Assembly: GCA_007693395.1 (NCBI GenBank)
Contig: REDS01000119.1
Location: 40,104 to 104,103 of the forward strand
Direction of reading: 5' to 3'
Source: Balneolaceae bacterium
Lineage (GTDB): Bacteria; Bacteroidota; Rhodothermia; Balneolales; Balneolaceae
DNA length: 64,000 nucleotides
The position numbers were made by a program, and so were the translations under genes. Below the pieces are notes generated by a model. It ran no database searches and was not told the origin of the DNA. It saw only the letters and a program-made list of their open reading frames with translations. Shown here piece by piece: positions 39,971 through 49,451 of this stretch. How positions within the stretch are numbered: the stretch's first letter is position 1; each line of letters starts with the position of its first letter.

Positions 39971-41199
39971 TAATTAGCCCGGTTCCGGTTTTTCCCTGGC
40001 ATGCGGGTAACAGAATGCGAATTAAAAGTATTTGTGATGCATTGATCACACGGGGTTGTGAACTCGATTTTTTCTACATTGGATTTGACGAAAAGTTGTC
40101 TGAAAATCACTATACGTTTTTCAATGGGCAAGTTTTAGATCACCTCATTGATGATACAACTACGAATTTCGTTAAAGAGCCGGTTCTTAGAATTCAGGAA
40201 ATAGTAAACGGGCTAAAAACCAGAGCCGGTTATTTTCAAAGACGTTTAAAGTATGGGGAAGATTCTGCAAGATTCAATAAAAGCCTTAGTGAGTTTAAAA
40301 GTATCAAAAAACAGAGGCTTTTAAAGGAACAAATTCAAAAGAATATATATGATGGTGTACTTTTGAACTACACTGTTTACTCTCACCTGTTTGATCTTTT
40401 TGATGACAACGTTATAAAAATTATCGATACGCATGACCGTCTTTCCGACAGATACACACTGTTTCTTGAAGAAGGTGTTGAACCGGTTATTTGGAAAAGT
40501 ATCTCTTCAGCGGATGAAAAAAAGTCGCTATCTAAAGCAGATGTAATTCTCGCTATCACTCAAAAAGAGGCAGAGTATTTCAGAGAGCTTATCAAAGTTT
40601 CAAAACCAGATATTCTTACCGTAACCCATCTTTCACCGTACGATGAGGTTCCTTTGTCTGCCGGCAGATCTGGCAAGACAATTATCACAGTTGGCGGGAA
40701 GAGTGAAATCAACCTAAACGGTTTAAACTGGTTTCTTGATAAGGTATGGAGGCATATCACAAAAAAATTCAATGATGCTGAACTCTTGGTGGCAGGGTCG
40801 CTGTGTGAACAATCTTCCGCGTTCGTTTACAATGAAAATGTAACCCTTCTTGGCCGTTTTGATAGTACGCACGAGGTATATGATAAAGCAGGTTTATGTG
40901 TAAATCCCATCCAGTTTGGTACTGGCTTAAAGATTAAAACCATAGAGGCACTCTCATCGGGAAAAAAAATAATTACCACTAAAGAAGGAGCCTCCGGTTT
41001 AGAGCGTTTTATAGGCAAGGGCCTTGTGATGAGTGATTCACCTGAGGAATGGGTTAGAGAGATAAGCTCCCACTTTGAATGTGAGGAAAACACCGCTGAT
41101 TTTAAAGAAACACTAAAAGCCGAGGTTCACAAATACAATGAAGAGGCCTTTAGAAATATCTATAAAGCGGTTCAGCTTGAAACCGAAACTTTATCATGA
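39952..41199 (+). CDS. Glycosyltransferase (GT-B, GT4-like)
   Basis: 415 aa; ILIISPVPVFPWHAGNRMRI, GLKIKTIEALSSGKKIITTKEGASGL. Confidence 0.85.
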   Translation: MGKKILIISPVPVFPWHAGNRMRIKSICDALITRGCELDFFYIGFDEKLSENHYTFFNGQVLDHLIDDTTTNFVKEPVLRIQEIVNGLKTRAGYFQRRLKYGEDSARFNKSLSEFKSIKKQRLLKEQIQKNIYDGVLLNYTVYSHLFDLFDDNVIKIIDTHDRLSDRYTLFLEEGVEPVIWKSISSADEKKSLSKADVILAITQKEAEYFRELIKVSKPDILTVTHLSPYDEVPLSAGRSGKTIITVGGKSEINLNGLNWFLDKVWRHITKKFNDAELLVAGSLCEQSSAFVYNENVTLLGRFDSTHEVYDKAGLCVNPIQFGTGLKIKTIEALSSGKKIITTKEGASGLERFIGKGLVMSDSPEEWVREISSHFECEENTADFKETLKAEVHKYNEEAFRNIYKAVQLETETLS

Positions 41200-42143
41200 A
41201 AAACGTTCCTGAAGATATTAACATATCAGTGGTAATACCTGTATTTAACAGGGATGATGTTATTTCAAGAGCTATTAAGTCGGTATTAAATCAAACATTA
41301 CCACCAACGGAAATTATAGTGGTTGATGATGGTTCCATGGATAATACTGCAGATATTGTGCAGCAATTCGGGGAAGAGGTAACGTATCTGTATCAAACAA
41401 ATGCAGGCCCATCTATTGCAAGAAATCTGGGAATTACATCAGCAAGTGGTAATTATATCGCTTTTTTAGACTCTGATGATGAGTGGATGGCCGATAAACT
41501 GGAAAAGCAGGTTGAGATAATTCGCGATTTAAAAGCAGATATTGTTATCACAAACTCCGTCTATTTTGATGACACAGGTAGCGGTAATACTGCCTTTTCC
41601 AGATCTGAATTTTCAGATATTCTTTCTAAAAATAACGGGAAGCTGTTAGACTGTTTTACCATGCTTTTAGAGCAAAACTTTATTCATCTTTCAACCGTAC
41701 TTGTCAGGAAAAGCTGCCTGGAAAATGCGGATCTATTTGATGAAACGATGAAAATTGCAGAAGATACCGACCTATGGCTTCGGCTATCAAGTAATTATTC
41801 GTTTGGAATTATTACTAAAACACTTGCCAAAAGGGATGATAGACCGGATAAACTTTCAGGGAATATTCAAAAAGAGTATATGGGCAGAATTTATCTTCTG
41901 AATAAGTTATTGAAGAGAAATACCGAACTGGATAGTGCAAAACGGAAAAAAGTATCACAAAGAAGAGACCTTATTTTGGGTAGGCTTTTAAGTTTAAATT
42001 TTCAGGCAAATGGAGTTGGAAGTGCATTAAAAGCGCTGCTTCTAACAAACTTTAGTTCATTTTTTTCAAAAGAGTTTTATAGGGGATTTTACTGGAACCA
42101 GAAAGAGAATCGAAATTCATCAGAGAAAAAGAACGATGGCTAA
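41196..42143 (+). CDS. Glycosyltransferase family 2 protein
   Basis: 315 aa; VVIPVFNRDDVISRAIKSVLNQTLPPTEIIVVDDGS, FLDSDDEW. Confidence 0.93.
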   Translation: MKNVPEDINISVVIPVFNRDDVISRAIKSVLNQTLPPTEIIVVDDGSMDNTADIVQQFGEEVTYLYQTNAGPSIARNLGITSASGNYIAFLDSDDEWMADKLEKQVEIIRDLKADIVITNSVYFDDTGSGNTAFSRSEFSDILSKNNGKLLDCFTMLLEQNFIHLSTVLVRKSCLENADLFDETMKIAEDTDLWLRLSSNYSFGIITKTLAKRDDRPDKLSGNIQKEYMGRIYLLNKLLKRNTELDSAKRKKVSQRRDLILGRLLSLNFQANGVGSALKALLLTNFSSFFSKEFYRGFYWNQKENRNSSEKKNDG

Positions 42144-43101
42144 CGAAGTTAAATCTACACATAACGGCCAAACCCAGTTGCCGAAAACTTCTGTTATTGT
42201 TCCCTACAGAAATAATGCAGAAGAGGTTTTGCGGCTGGTTCATCATCTGAGAAAACAAACCTACCCTTCAGAAAAAACTGAGATCATACTCATTAATAAT
42301 GGATCTGAAAACTACGTAAAACATTCAGATTTTTCCTCAGAGAAAATAATCCTGCTGGATGAAAGAGAGTTTTCTAACAGTCCATACAGTGCTCGCAATA
42401 GGGGAGTTGAAGCGGCAACCGGCGAAATTCTGGTCTTTATTGATGCCAACTCGTACCCTGCAGAAGACTGGCTGGAAAAGGGGGTTAAATTTCTTCAAGC
42501 TGAAATGGTAAATTTAGCCGCAGGCGCGGTGCAATTTAATTATGAAGACAACGTAACCGCCGCTAAAATAACAGACGCATTAACCTCTATTCGGGTAAAA
42601 GAGGCAGTGTCAGAGCGTGGAGTTGCATATACCGCCAACCTGTTTGTATGGAAAGAAGTATTTAATAAAACCGGTTTATTTGAGGAGGGAGTTCGTTCCG
42701 GTGGTGATGTGCGATGGACTTCAAATGCTGTAAACAGTGGCTTTAAAATTGGATATGCAGAAGATGCTGTGGTTTATAAATTCGCAAGAGGTACCAGAGA
42801 GTTATACCAAAAAAAAATAAGAACGGGAAAAGGTTATTTTTTTAGCTGGAAAGAAGAAGAGAACAGTACGCTGTGGTTTTATAATTTTTTCAGGTCGCTT
42901 AAACCCCCATCTTTTTCAGCCATTACAAAGATCAATGAAGAGAGATATCAATCAGAGTTTGATGCTAAAAAACTGGGAATTTGGTTTCATCTTTATGCAA
43001 CCGGGATAATTGAACAAATTGCATTTATGGTTCAATATTTATCGTACGTATTGGGCAGCCAAAGAGATATAGATAGAAGAGAGGAGATGAAAAAGGATTA
43101 G
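42136..43101 (+). CDS. Glycosyltransferase family 2 protein
   Basis: 321 aa; VIVPYRNNAEEVLRLV, PYSARNRGVEAATGEILVFIDANSYP. Confidence 0.9.
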   Translation: MANEVKSTHNGQTQLPKTSVIVPYRNNAEEVLRLVHHLRKQTYPSEKTEIILINNGSENYVKHSDFSSEKIILLDEREFSNSPYSARNRGVEAATGEILVFIDANSYPAEDWLEKGVKFLQAEMVNLAAGAVQFNYEDNVTAAKITDALTSIRVKEAVSERGVAYTANLFVWKEVFNKTGLFEEGVRSGGDVRWTSNAVNSGFKIGYAEDAVVYKFARGTRELYQKKIRTGKGYFFSWKEEENSTLWFYNFFRSLKPPSFSAITKINEERYQSEFDAKKLGIWFHLYATGIIEQIAFMVQYLSYVLGSQRDIDRREEMKKD

Positions 43102-43114
43102 AAAGCTGAAAAAT

Positions 43115-44617
43115 CTACTGAATAAGAGTCATTTTCCGGGTAAGAACGGTACCGTTGTTTCTAAGCCTATAAATATAAACGCCTGACGATAATCCGGAAC
43201 CATCAAAAGGTACTAAGAAACTTCCTGCCGGCATCTGGCCGTTAACCAGTGTTTGTATACGTCTTCCGGTCATATCATACACAGTGAGTTCCGTTTCTCC
43301 CGATTGTTCAAGTGAGTAGTAAATTATTGTACGGTTGTTAAACGGGTTGGGATAATTCTGATCAAGAAACAGAAAGTTTTTCACATTAAGTTCAGGAAAT
43401 TCTTCCTGGAGCACCTCTTTGTACCGAAGAATTGCTTCAAGATAGTAGTAGTCAGCATAGGAGGTGCCAACATTACCAAAACCTCTGTGCAATGTAGATT
43501 TATTTAAAATTGAACTTAATGATGATTGATGAGTTGAGTAATCTGAACTGCTTAGAGAAAGCAAGATTTCAACTGCAGTATTAAAATAGAGCGAGTTAAA
43601 CGTGTATTGATAAAGCTCTAAAAAACCTGAAGCGGCAATGGCTGCGGCAGAAGCGTCTTTGGTTTGAACGGATCTGTAGGGTTCGTAAAAATCGTAATAG
43701 GGTACAAAATCGTCTGGCAATCTCTCTATAAAGTATTGCGAGGCAGCTTCTGCCGCATCAAGAAACTTTTTGTCTTCTGTAAAGCGATAGATCATTGTAA
43801 AACCGTAAATAGCCCAGGCCTGGCCCCGTGTCCAGACGGAGGTAGGCCCGGCGCCCTGAGTTGTAAATTTGCGATATACATTGCCATTATTGTCAAAATC
43901 TACAACATGATAGGTACTGCCATCTTCACGCATGTGATGCTCAAGTGAAGTTTCTGCATGTGTTTTTGCAATGTTATATAACGAACGGTTCCCGCTATTT
44001 TCAGCTGCCCAAAACAACAGTTCAAGATTCATAAGGTTATCAATAATTACAGGGTAATTTCCGGTCCAATCCCACGATTTAATGGCTCCAATTGTGGGGT
44101 CAAATCGGCGGGATAGGGTATTTGCTGCCCTCAGAAGTGTGCGATAATACGTGCGTTTATTTAATGTTTTATAGCCATTCCCGAAGCTGCTGAAGATCCT
44201 AAAGCCGGTGTCATGATCGAAATTTGCATTCGTCATCGGTTCGAGATCTTCCGTCCATGTAATAGCCAGATCTTTCCACGATTCATCACCCGTTAAACGG
44301 TACATATACCAAAGAGAGCCGGAAAAAAAACCGCTGGTCCATTCATTTCTGCTCAGGTAGTTGATATCCCATTGACCCGACTCGGGATTTGTGTGGCCGG
44401 GATGTTTGGAAGGATTGTGATTTATCTCGTCGAGTGTTTGTAGTAGTTTTGATTCAGCGTGATTGAGTGCCTGCTGAATGCTTTGCGATTCGAACTTATG
44501 AGTACTTATTTGTTGTGCGGTTGCAAAGTTATAATTGAGCAGCGAGAGTAGAGAAACAGCAATTAAAATACCTGTCAGTAAACATAACGTATCCCCAATA
44601 CAAAGCTTACTTCTCAT
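43115..44617 (-). CDS. Glycoside hydrolase family 88-like (unsaturated uronyl hydrolase) with C-terminal Por/T9SS sorting domain
   Basis: 500 aa; WTSGFFSGSLWYMYRLTGDESW, SVWTRGQAWAIYGFTMIYRFTED; C-terminus YPNPFNNRTIIYYSLEQ...GVYIYRLRNNGTVLTRKMTLIQ; N-terminal signal segment. Confidence 0.86.
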   Translation of the reverse strand: MRSKLCIGDTLCLLTGILIAVSLLSLLNYNFATAQQISTHKFESQSIQQALNHAESKLLQTLDEINHNPSKHPGHTNPESGQWDINYLSRNEWTSGFFSGSLWYMYRLTGDESWKDLAITWTEDLEPMTNANFDHDTGFRIFSSFGNGYKTLNKRTYYRTLLRAANTLSRRFDPTIGAIKSWDWTGNYPVIIDNLMNLELLFWAAENSGNRSLYNIAKTHAETSLEHHMREDGSTYHVVDFDNNGNVYRKFTTQGAGPTSVWTRGQAWAIYGFTMIYRFTEDKKFLDAAEAASQYFIERLPDDFVPYYDFYEPYRSVQTKDASAAAIAASGFLELYQYTFNSLYFNTAVEILLSLSSSDYSTHQSSLSSILNKSTLHRGFGNVGTSYADYYYLEAILRYKEVLQEEFPELNVKNFLFLDQNYPNPFNNRTIIYYSLEQSGETELTVYDMTGRRIQTLVNGQMPAGSFLVPFDGSGLSSGVYIYRLRNNGTVLTRKMTLIQ

Positions 44618-45972
44618 GGCTGATCAGCATTGTTAAGAAGTTCAAGAGAAGGGTAGACAAGCGTTATTGCAGAATTTCTGCAGCCTCGGTTAAGCAATTG
44701 ATTTGCAGCACTTTCGTAATACAGGGAGCTGAATGCTAAAGCTGCCGGCCTCATTAATTCATAGTATCTGCAATCGTCAAAACCCGGTTCCGTAACAAAC
44801 GTACCCGGTAGCTGGTTGCCCGTGATGTAATCTGCAATCATATCAAGTGCCGGCTTAAGCCCCCCTATATCCTCTTTATCCAGTAATTGCCAGTCCCGAT
44901 CAGCGACTGTTCGATTTCTTCTCAAATGAGTGAGGTTCATGTATCCTCTCAGGTTGAAATAAACGTAATGTTGTGGCCTGCCGCGGGTTACTTCGTTTGG
45001 TTGGTTACCGGTAGCATCGAAATGGGTATTTATGCGATCGCTGACAGGAGGAATGTAAAAGCCTGAATTAAGTTTATCTTCCTGCTCAGAAAGCATAAAG
45101 TAAATTGCTCTTTGTACATCGAGCCAGGTTGACACATTTGTAGTGCTGTAGGCATCAGCATTGTAGTTCCTGATTACCCATCTCGAAAATTGATAGAACC
45201 ACTCTTTGAGTTGAATGTGGCTTTGGCCTGACCAACTTGCACTATCATAAATAAGAGACGCCGCATCAATAACCTGAATAAAATCATTTGCATCAATAAT
45301 TCCCGGGGAACCACCCCCTCCTGTATCAGGTACACCCAGACGAATTTGTGCAAAATTCATATTGGGGTTCATTCTTGTATAAGGCTCAAAAAACCACTTC
45401 CTCAGAATATCTGCAGCTTTTTCAGCATAATCTTCATCACCAGACATATAGTACGCGAGTGCGAGTGTGAAGACTCCTGAGGACATTTCGGCAAGTTTTG
45501 GCCGGTCGAATTGCTCAACCAGCGGATTTGTGATACCATCTTTGTAGATGGTATGCGCTCCTGTAGAATCAGGGTGCCAGTATCGCGAAATGCTTACATA
45601 ATCATTAATTGAACCACCGGGAGGAACTTGCGGCTTTTCAGTTACAAAACGAAAGTTGTGTGATAAAAACCGATTTGCCCCATTAATCAAAAGTTGATAC
45701 TCTTCCTGAAGTATGGGGTCGGATTCAAGATTCTCCTTAACGATATCAAGATAACTTGTATTGATGATATAAGGGCCTGTGTTTGATGAGCTGAAATCAG
45801 GAATATCATCAGATCGTACACACGATGAAGTAAATATAAATCCTGCTAACAGGAGATAGATCAAATAGTTGTTATATGATAGTTTATAAGCCAGTAGTTT
45901 TTTGTGTTTTTTACGAAATAACGGTTGAAAAAAAATTAGTGAACAGCATTGAAATATATTAAGCAGTATCAA
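44614..45972 (-). CDS. Alginate-lyase-domain lipoprotein (PL5-like)
   Basis: 452 aa; lipobox-like LLAGFIFTSSC; RPKLAEMSSGVFTLALAYYMSGDEDYAEKAADILRKWFFEPYTRMNPNMNFAQ; 4-bp overlap with the GH88-like gene. Confidence 0.82.
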   Translation of the reverse strand: MILLNIFQCCSLIFFQPLFRKKHKKLLAYKLSYNNYLIYLLLAGFIFTSSCVRSDDIPDFSSSNTGPYIINTSYLDIVKENLESDPILQEEYQLLINGANRFLSHNFRFVTEKPQVPPGGSINDYVSISRYWHPDSTGAHTIYKDGITNPLVEQFDRPKLAEMSSGVFTLALAYYMSGDEDYAEKAADILRKWFFEPYTRMNPNMNFAQIRLGVPDTGGGGSPGIIDANDFIQVIDAASLIYDSASWSGQSHIQLKEWFYQFSRWVIRNYNADAYSTTNVSTWLDVQRAIYFMLSEQEDKLNSGFYIPPVSDRINTHFDATGNQPNEVTRGRPQHYVYFNLRGYMNLTHLRRNRTVADRDWQLLDKEDIGGLKPALDMIADYITGNQLPGTFVTEPGFDDCRYYELMRPAALAFSSLYYESAANQLLNRGCRNSAITLVYPSLELLNNADQP

Positions 45973-46092
45973 AAAATCATATTAGTATAGATACTTAAAT
46001 ATAAATGTGCCCCGTACAGATTTTTGATAATTTAACTATCATTTGTGTGAATGCGAAAGTCGTCTCAACCAGATTGAAATCAATATAATTTC

Positions 46093-46977
46093 TTGGAAAA
46101 TTTTGTTTCTGTAATTGTACCGGTTAAAAACGCCTCGGATACCATTGATGAGTTTTTAACTGCTTTGAAAAGTCAAAACTGGTCTGGAAATCAGTTTGAA
46201 ATTATTGTTGTGGATAACGGTTCAGTTGATGATACTATTTCGAGAGTAGAAAAATATCCAGTTAGGCTGTTTTTCGAATCAAATAAAAGCGGCCCATACT
46301 CTGCCCGGAATTTGGGCATAAGCTATGCCAAAGGGAACATCATTGCGTTAACTGATGCAAACAAAATTCCTGAACAGAACTGGATTAAAAAAGGAGTGAA
46401 AGCTTTAGCAAGTAACAATGCCGGGCTCGCAGCAGGTAAGATTACGTTTGAAATTTCAGAGGAATCCTCTTCATCAGAAGTTTACGATGCTTTAACCTAC
46501 AACAACAACAAAAAGCTGGTTGAAGAGGAGGGCGCTGCAACAACCGGTAATCTGTTTTTTTACCGCGATGTGTATGATCAAATTGATGGTTTTCCTGAAA
46601 ATATTCGATCAGGAATGGATATATGGTGGACCAAAAAAGCTGTAAAATGTGGATTTAAACTTGTATACAGTGAAGACGCTGTCGTTGTATGTAAACCAAG
46701 ATACTTTAAGGAGATATTAAAGAAATCCTACCGCGTGGGTAAATCGCATCCTCACAATCTAAAGGCAGATGGTGTTAGCAGTGTATCGATTTTTATGATG
46801 ACTCTCCGAACATTTGCACCACCAAAAATTAAACCATTAAAGGAGAGTATTCTTCAAACTGGGTTAGCAGTAAACCTGATGCCGGTTTGGTTTGTTGCGT
46901 GGCAGAGTAAGATTTTCATGGCTCTTGGCAGGTTGAATGGCCTTCTGAGAAAGGATGCTATCAAAACCAACAGATGA
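46093..46977 (+). CDS. Glycosyltransferase family 2 protein (paralog of 42136..43101)
   Basis: 294 aa; VIVPVKNASDTIDEFLTAL, PYSARNLGISYAKGNIIALTDANKIP; TTG start. Confidence 0.9.
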   Translation: MENFVSVIVPVKNASDTIDEFLTALKSQNWSGNQFEIIVVDNGSVDDTISRVEKYPVRLFFESNKSGPYSARNLGISYAKGNIIALTDANKIPEQNWIKKGVKALASNNAGLAAGKITFEISEESSSSEVYDALTYNNNKKLVEEEGAATTGNLFFYRDVYDQIDGFPENIRSGMDIWWTKKAVKCGFKLVYSEDAVVVCKPRYFKEILKKSYRVGKSHPHNLKADGVSSVSIFMMTLRTFAPPKIKPLKESILQTGLAVNLMPVWFVAWQSKIFMALGRLNGLLRKDAIKTNR

Positions 46978-47005
46978 GGATAATTCGCTGTATCTTAAAA
47001 AGTTT

Positions 47006-48046
47006 ATGAAAATTGCATACATCTACTACAACTTTTACCCCGTAACTGGCGGGGCATCGGTTCATGGGTACTACCTTGCGAGAGAGCTGAGTAATCTCGG
47101 TTTTGAGCTGTATAAGATTAATGGAGAAGCAGACCCTTACACCAAAAAATTAAAAAACAGGATTATTGGCCTGATTTGGATGTTGCGTAATTGTGATCTC
47201 TTCTACATCCGCATGGATTATTTTTCAAATTTTAGAAACCTGATCACAAATATTGCTCTGTTGTTTAACAGGAAAGTTGTTGTTGAACTGAATTCACCGT
47301 CAGATGAGCTACATCTTTTTGGAAAAACTGAGCAACAGATTAGAAAAGCGGATAAGAGAATGGCTGCCGTTTTGAAAAGAGTAGATGCAGTAATTGTAAT
47401 GAGCTCAGCTACAAAGAGATACTGCCAAGAGGCTCTGGGCTTAAAAAATGTACACGTTATAGAAAATGGGGGAGAGGTCTTTAATTCTGATGTAACTAAG
47501 GTATCAATACCCATTCAAGATACACTTAAAGAGATTCGTAAAAACTCGGACGTAATTGTGATTTGGCCGGGTTCTCTAAACTCCATGCAACATGTTGATA
47601 TGATCCGGGAGGTGTCTGAGAAAGTGAGCGATCGAATTTCGTTTCTTGTAGTTACCGGGGATGATTCTTGCAGGCTTCAAAAGAAATTTGGCGACAATGT
47701 GCATATTATACATGATGCAAGCAGAGCAGATGTAGAGTATATGATAGTTAACTCCGATGCCGGCCTTGCTCTGTATGGAGATTACAGCTGGTGCAGATGG
47801 GGTTTCTACAACAGTTCGCTGAAGGTATTTGAATATCTGAATAATGGCCTCGAAACAATTTGCAATAAAGAGGGTTCAGCAGTTCAACAAGCTTATCCAA
47901 ACTTTCATCACATCAGAAATTCAGATGAAATCGTTACCTTCCTTGAAGAAACACGCACCGGCAGGAATACAGTTTCATTGCCGTACAGAACATGGAAAGA
48001 TGTGGCTTTAGAGACGTCTAAAATTTTGAAAGAAGTAATTCGATAA
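47006..48046 (+). CDS. Glycosyltransferase (GT4-like)
   Basis: MKIAYIYYNFYPVTGGASVHGYYLAREL; ORF track start at 46955, in-frame ATG at 47006 preferred. Confidence 0.82.
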   Translation: MKIAYIYYNFYPVTGGASVHGYYLARELSNLGFELYKINGEADPYTKKLKNRIIGLIWMLRNCDLFYIRMDYFSNFRNLITNIALLFNRKVVVELNSPSDELHLFGKTEQQIRKADKRMAAVLKRVDAVIVMSSATKRYCQEALGLKNVHVIENGGEVFNSDVTKVSIPIQDTLKEIRKNSDVIVIWPGSLNSMQHVDMIREVSEKVSDRISFLVVTGDDSCRLQKKFGDNVHIIHDASRADVEYMIVNSDAGLALYGDYSWCRWGFYNSSLKVFEYLNNGLETICNKEGSAVQQAYPNFHHIRNSDEIVTFLEETRTGRNTVSLPYRTWKDVALETSKILKEVIR

Positions 48047-48050
48047 CCGT

Positions 48051-49451
48051 TTGACCAACCAAACACTTCATAAACTTAGAGTATTGGTTTTTATACTCCC
48101 TTTCTTCTTGTATGAAGAGGGGTTGCTTGCCATAATGATGACACTTGCTGCTATCATTATCATCTATTCCGAAAAGATGATGAGATATTTCGTGCAGCTC
48201 GACTGGAAAGAGTATCTGTTTTTTCTCTACATGTTCCACATGCTGTTCGGAGAGAGGCAGTTTGCATATATCGGTATCGAGCCTCTGTTTGTTACGGAAT
48301 TTGTTCTTGGTGTATTGATTTTTGCCTATGCACGGGATCTGCTTCAGGTTAGACGAGTGCTGTTTATTTATTACCTTATTGTTTTAATTGGTCTTGGTTT
48401 TAGTTTCATCTACTTTTTCCAGTTTAAACTGGATGCTGTACGTGATTCGTTTATGCTGCTATATGCCTTCTGGGTGCCCGTGGTTTATCACGTTTTTCGA
48501 GGCAAAAATCATTACGACCTATTTTTTGCACTTCTTAAGATTTTCATCATGCTGAAAGCAATTGCTTACTGCTACGAAGCTGTGATGATTCTTCTTGGCA
48601 ACAGAGCGATTACATTTGAAGGCTTTCGTTTTGGTGTGGGATACATCATGCCGTCCATGATTGTGTTATCGATCTTTTTGCCATTCAGGCATATAGACTG
48701 GAAGTATAAATTGGTTGCCCTGCTAATGGTTCCGGCTGTATTTACTGTGTTTCACCGATCCATATTCCTGGGGATTATACTTGGTGTACTGGTGATATTT
48801 ATCATTGGAGGGCAAACATCACGTAAAAATATCGTTTTGTACGGAGCATCAAGCCTGACGGTTCTCATTGGTTTCCTGATCTACTACAACACAGTGGTAG
48901 AGGTAGACATTTTCAGGATTCTTGAGGTAAAATCGTCTCTTGATGAGGGGAACATCAACTATCGTGTACTCTCTTGGCAGCATGTGCTCGATAAGTTCTA
49001 TGAACATTTTTTGATTGGTTACGGAGTTGGGCGACCGGTAATGTTTGCATATCAAAATGTATTTTACTCAACTGTGGAACTTACCTACTTTGAAATACGG
49101 GATCTTGCAGGAAATGCACAGCCGCACAACTCTTACCTTAATATATTAACAAGATTTGGGGTGCTTGTTTTCCCGCTGTTCCTGTTTGCAATTTTTCAGC
49201 CTTTGTTCAGAATCAGATATTTTGCTCAAAAGAAAAAAAGCTCGAGCACACACGAGTATTCCAAATATTTGCTATTAATAGGCTTTCTAATGCTTATGTA
49301 TGTACTTGCATTTTTTAATGTTGTACTTGAAGGGCCACATCACTCATTTCCATTCTGGCTTGTTATTGGAATGTTGTTAAGTTTTGACAGAGCAGGTAAC
49401 TTGTCTCCAAAAATTCTGCAGATTAAAAAGACGGTGGTAAATTATAGATGA
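48051..49451 (+). CDS. Multi-TM O-antigen polymerase/ligase-like protein (Wzy-like)
   Basis: 466 aa, many hydrophobic segments, large loop with NAQPHNSYLNILTRFGVLVFPLFLF (Wzy_C/ligase-like); TTG start. Confidence 0.78.
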   Translation: MTNQTLHKLRVLVFILPFFLYEEGLLAIMMTLAAIIIIYSEKMMRYFVQLDWKEYLFFLYMFHMLFGERQFAYIGIEPLFVTEFVLGVLIFAYARDLLQVRRVLFIYYLIVLIGLGFSFIYFFQFKLDAVRDSFMLLYAFWVPVVYHVFRGKNHYDLFFALLKIFIMLKAIAYCYEAVMILLGNRAITFEGFRFGVGYIMPSMIVLSIFLPFRHIDWKYKLVALLMVPAVFTVFHRSIFLGIILGVLVIFIIGGQTSRKNIVLYGASSLTVLIGFLIYYNTVVEVDIFRILEVKSSLDEGNINYRVLSWQHVLDKFYEHFLIGYGVGRPVMFAYQNVFYSTVELTYFEIRDLAGNAQPHNSYLNILTRFGVLVFPLFLFAIFQPLFRIRYFAQKKKSSSTHEYSKYLLLIGFLMLMYVLAFFNVVLEGPHHSFPFWLVIGMLLSFDRAGNLSPKILQIKKTVVNYR

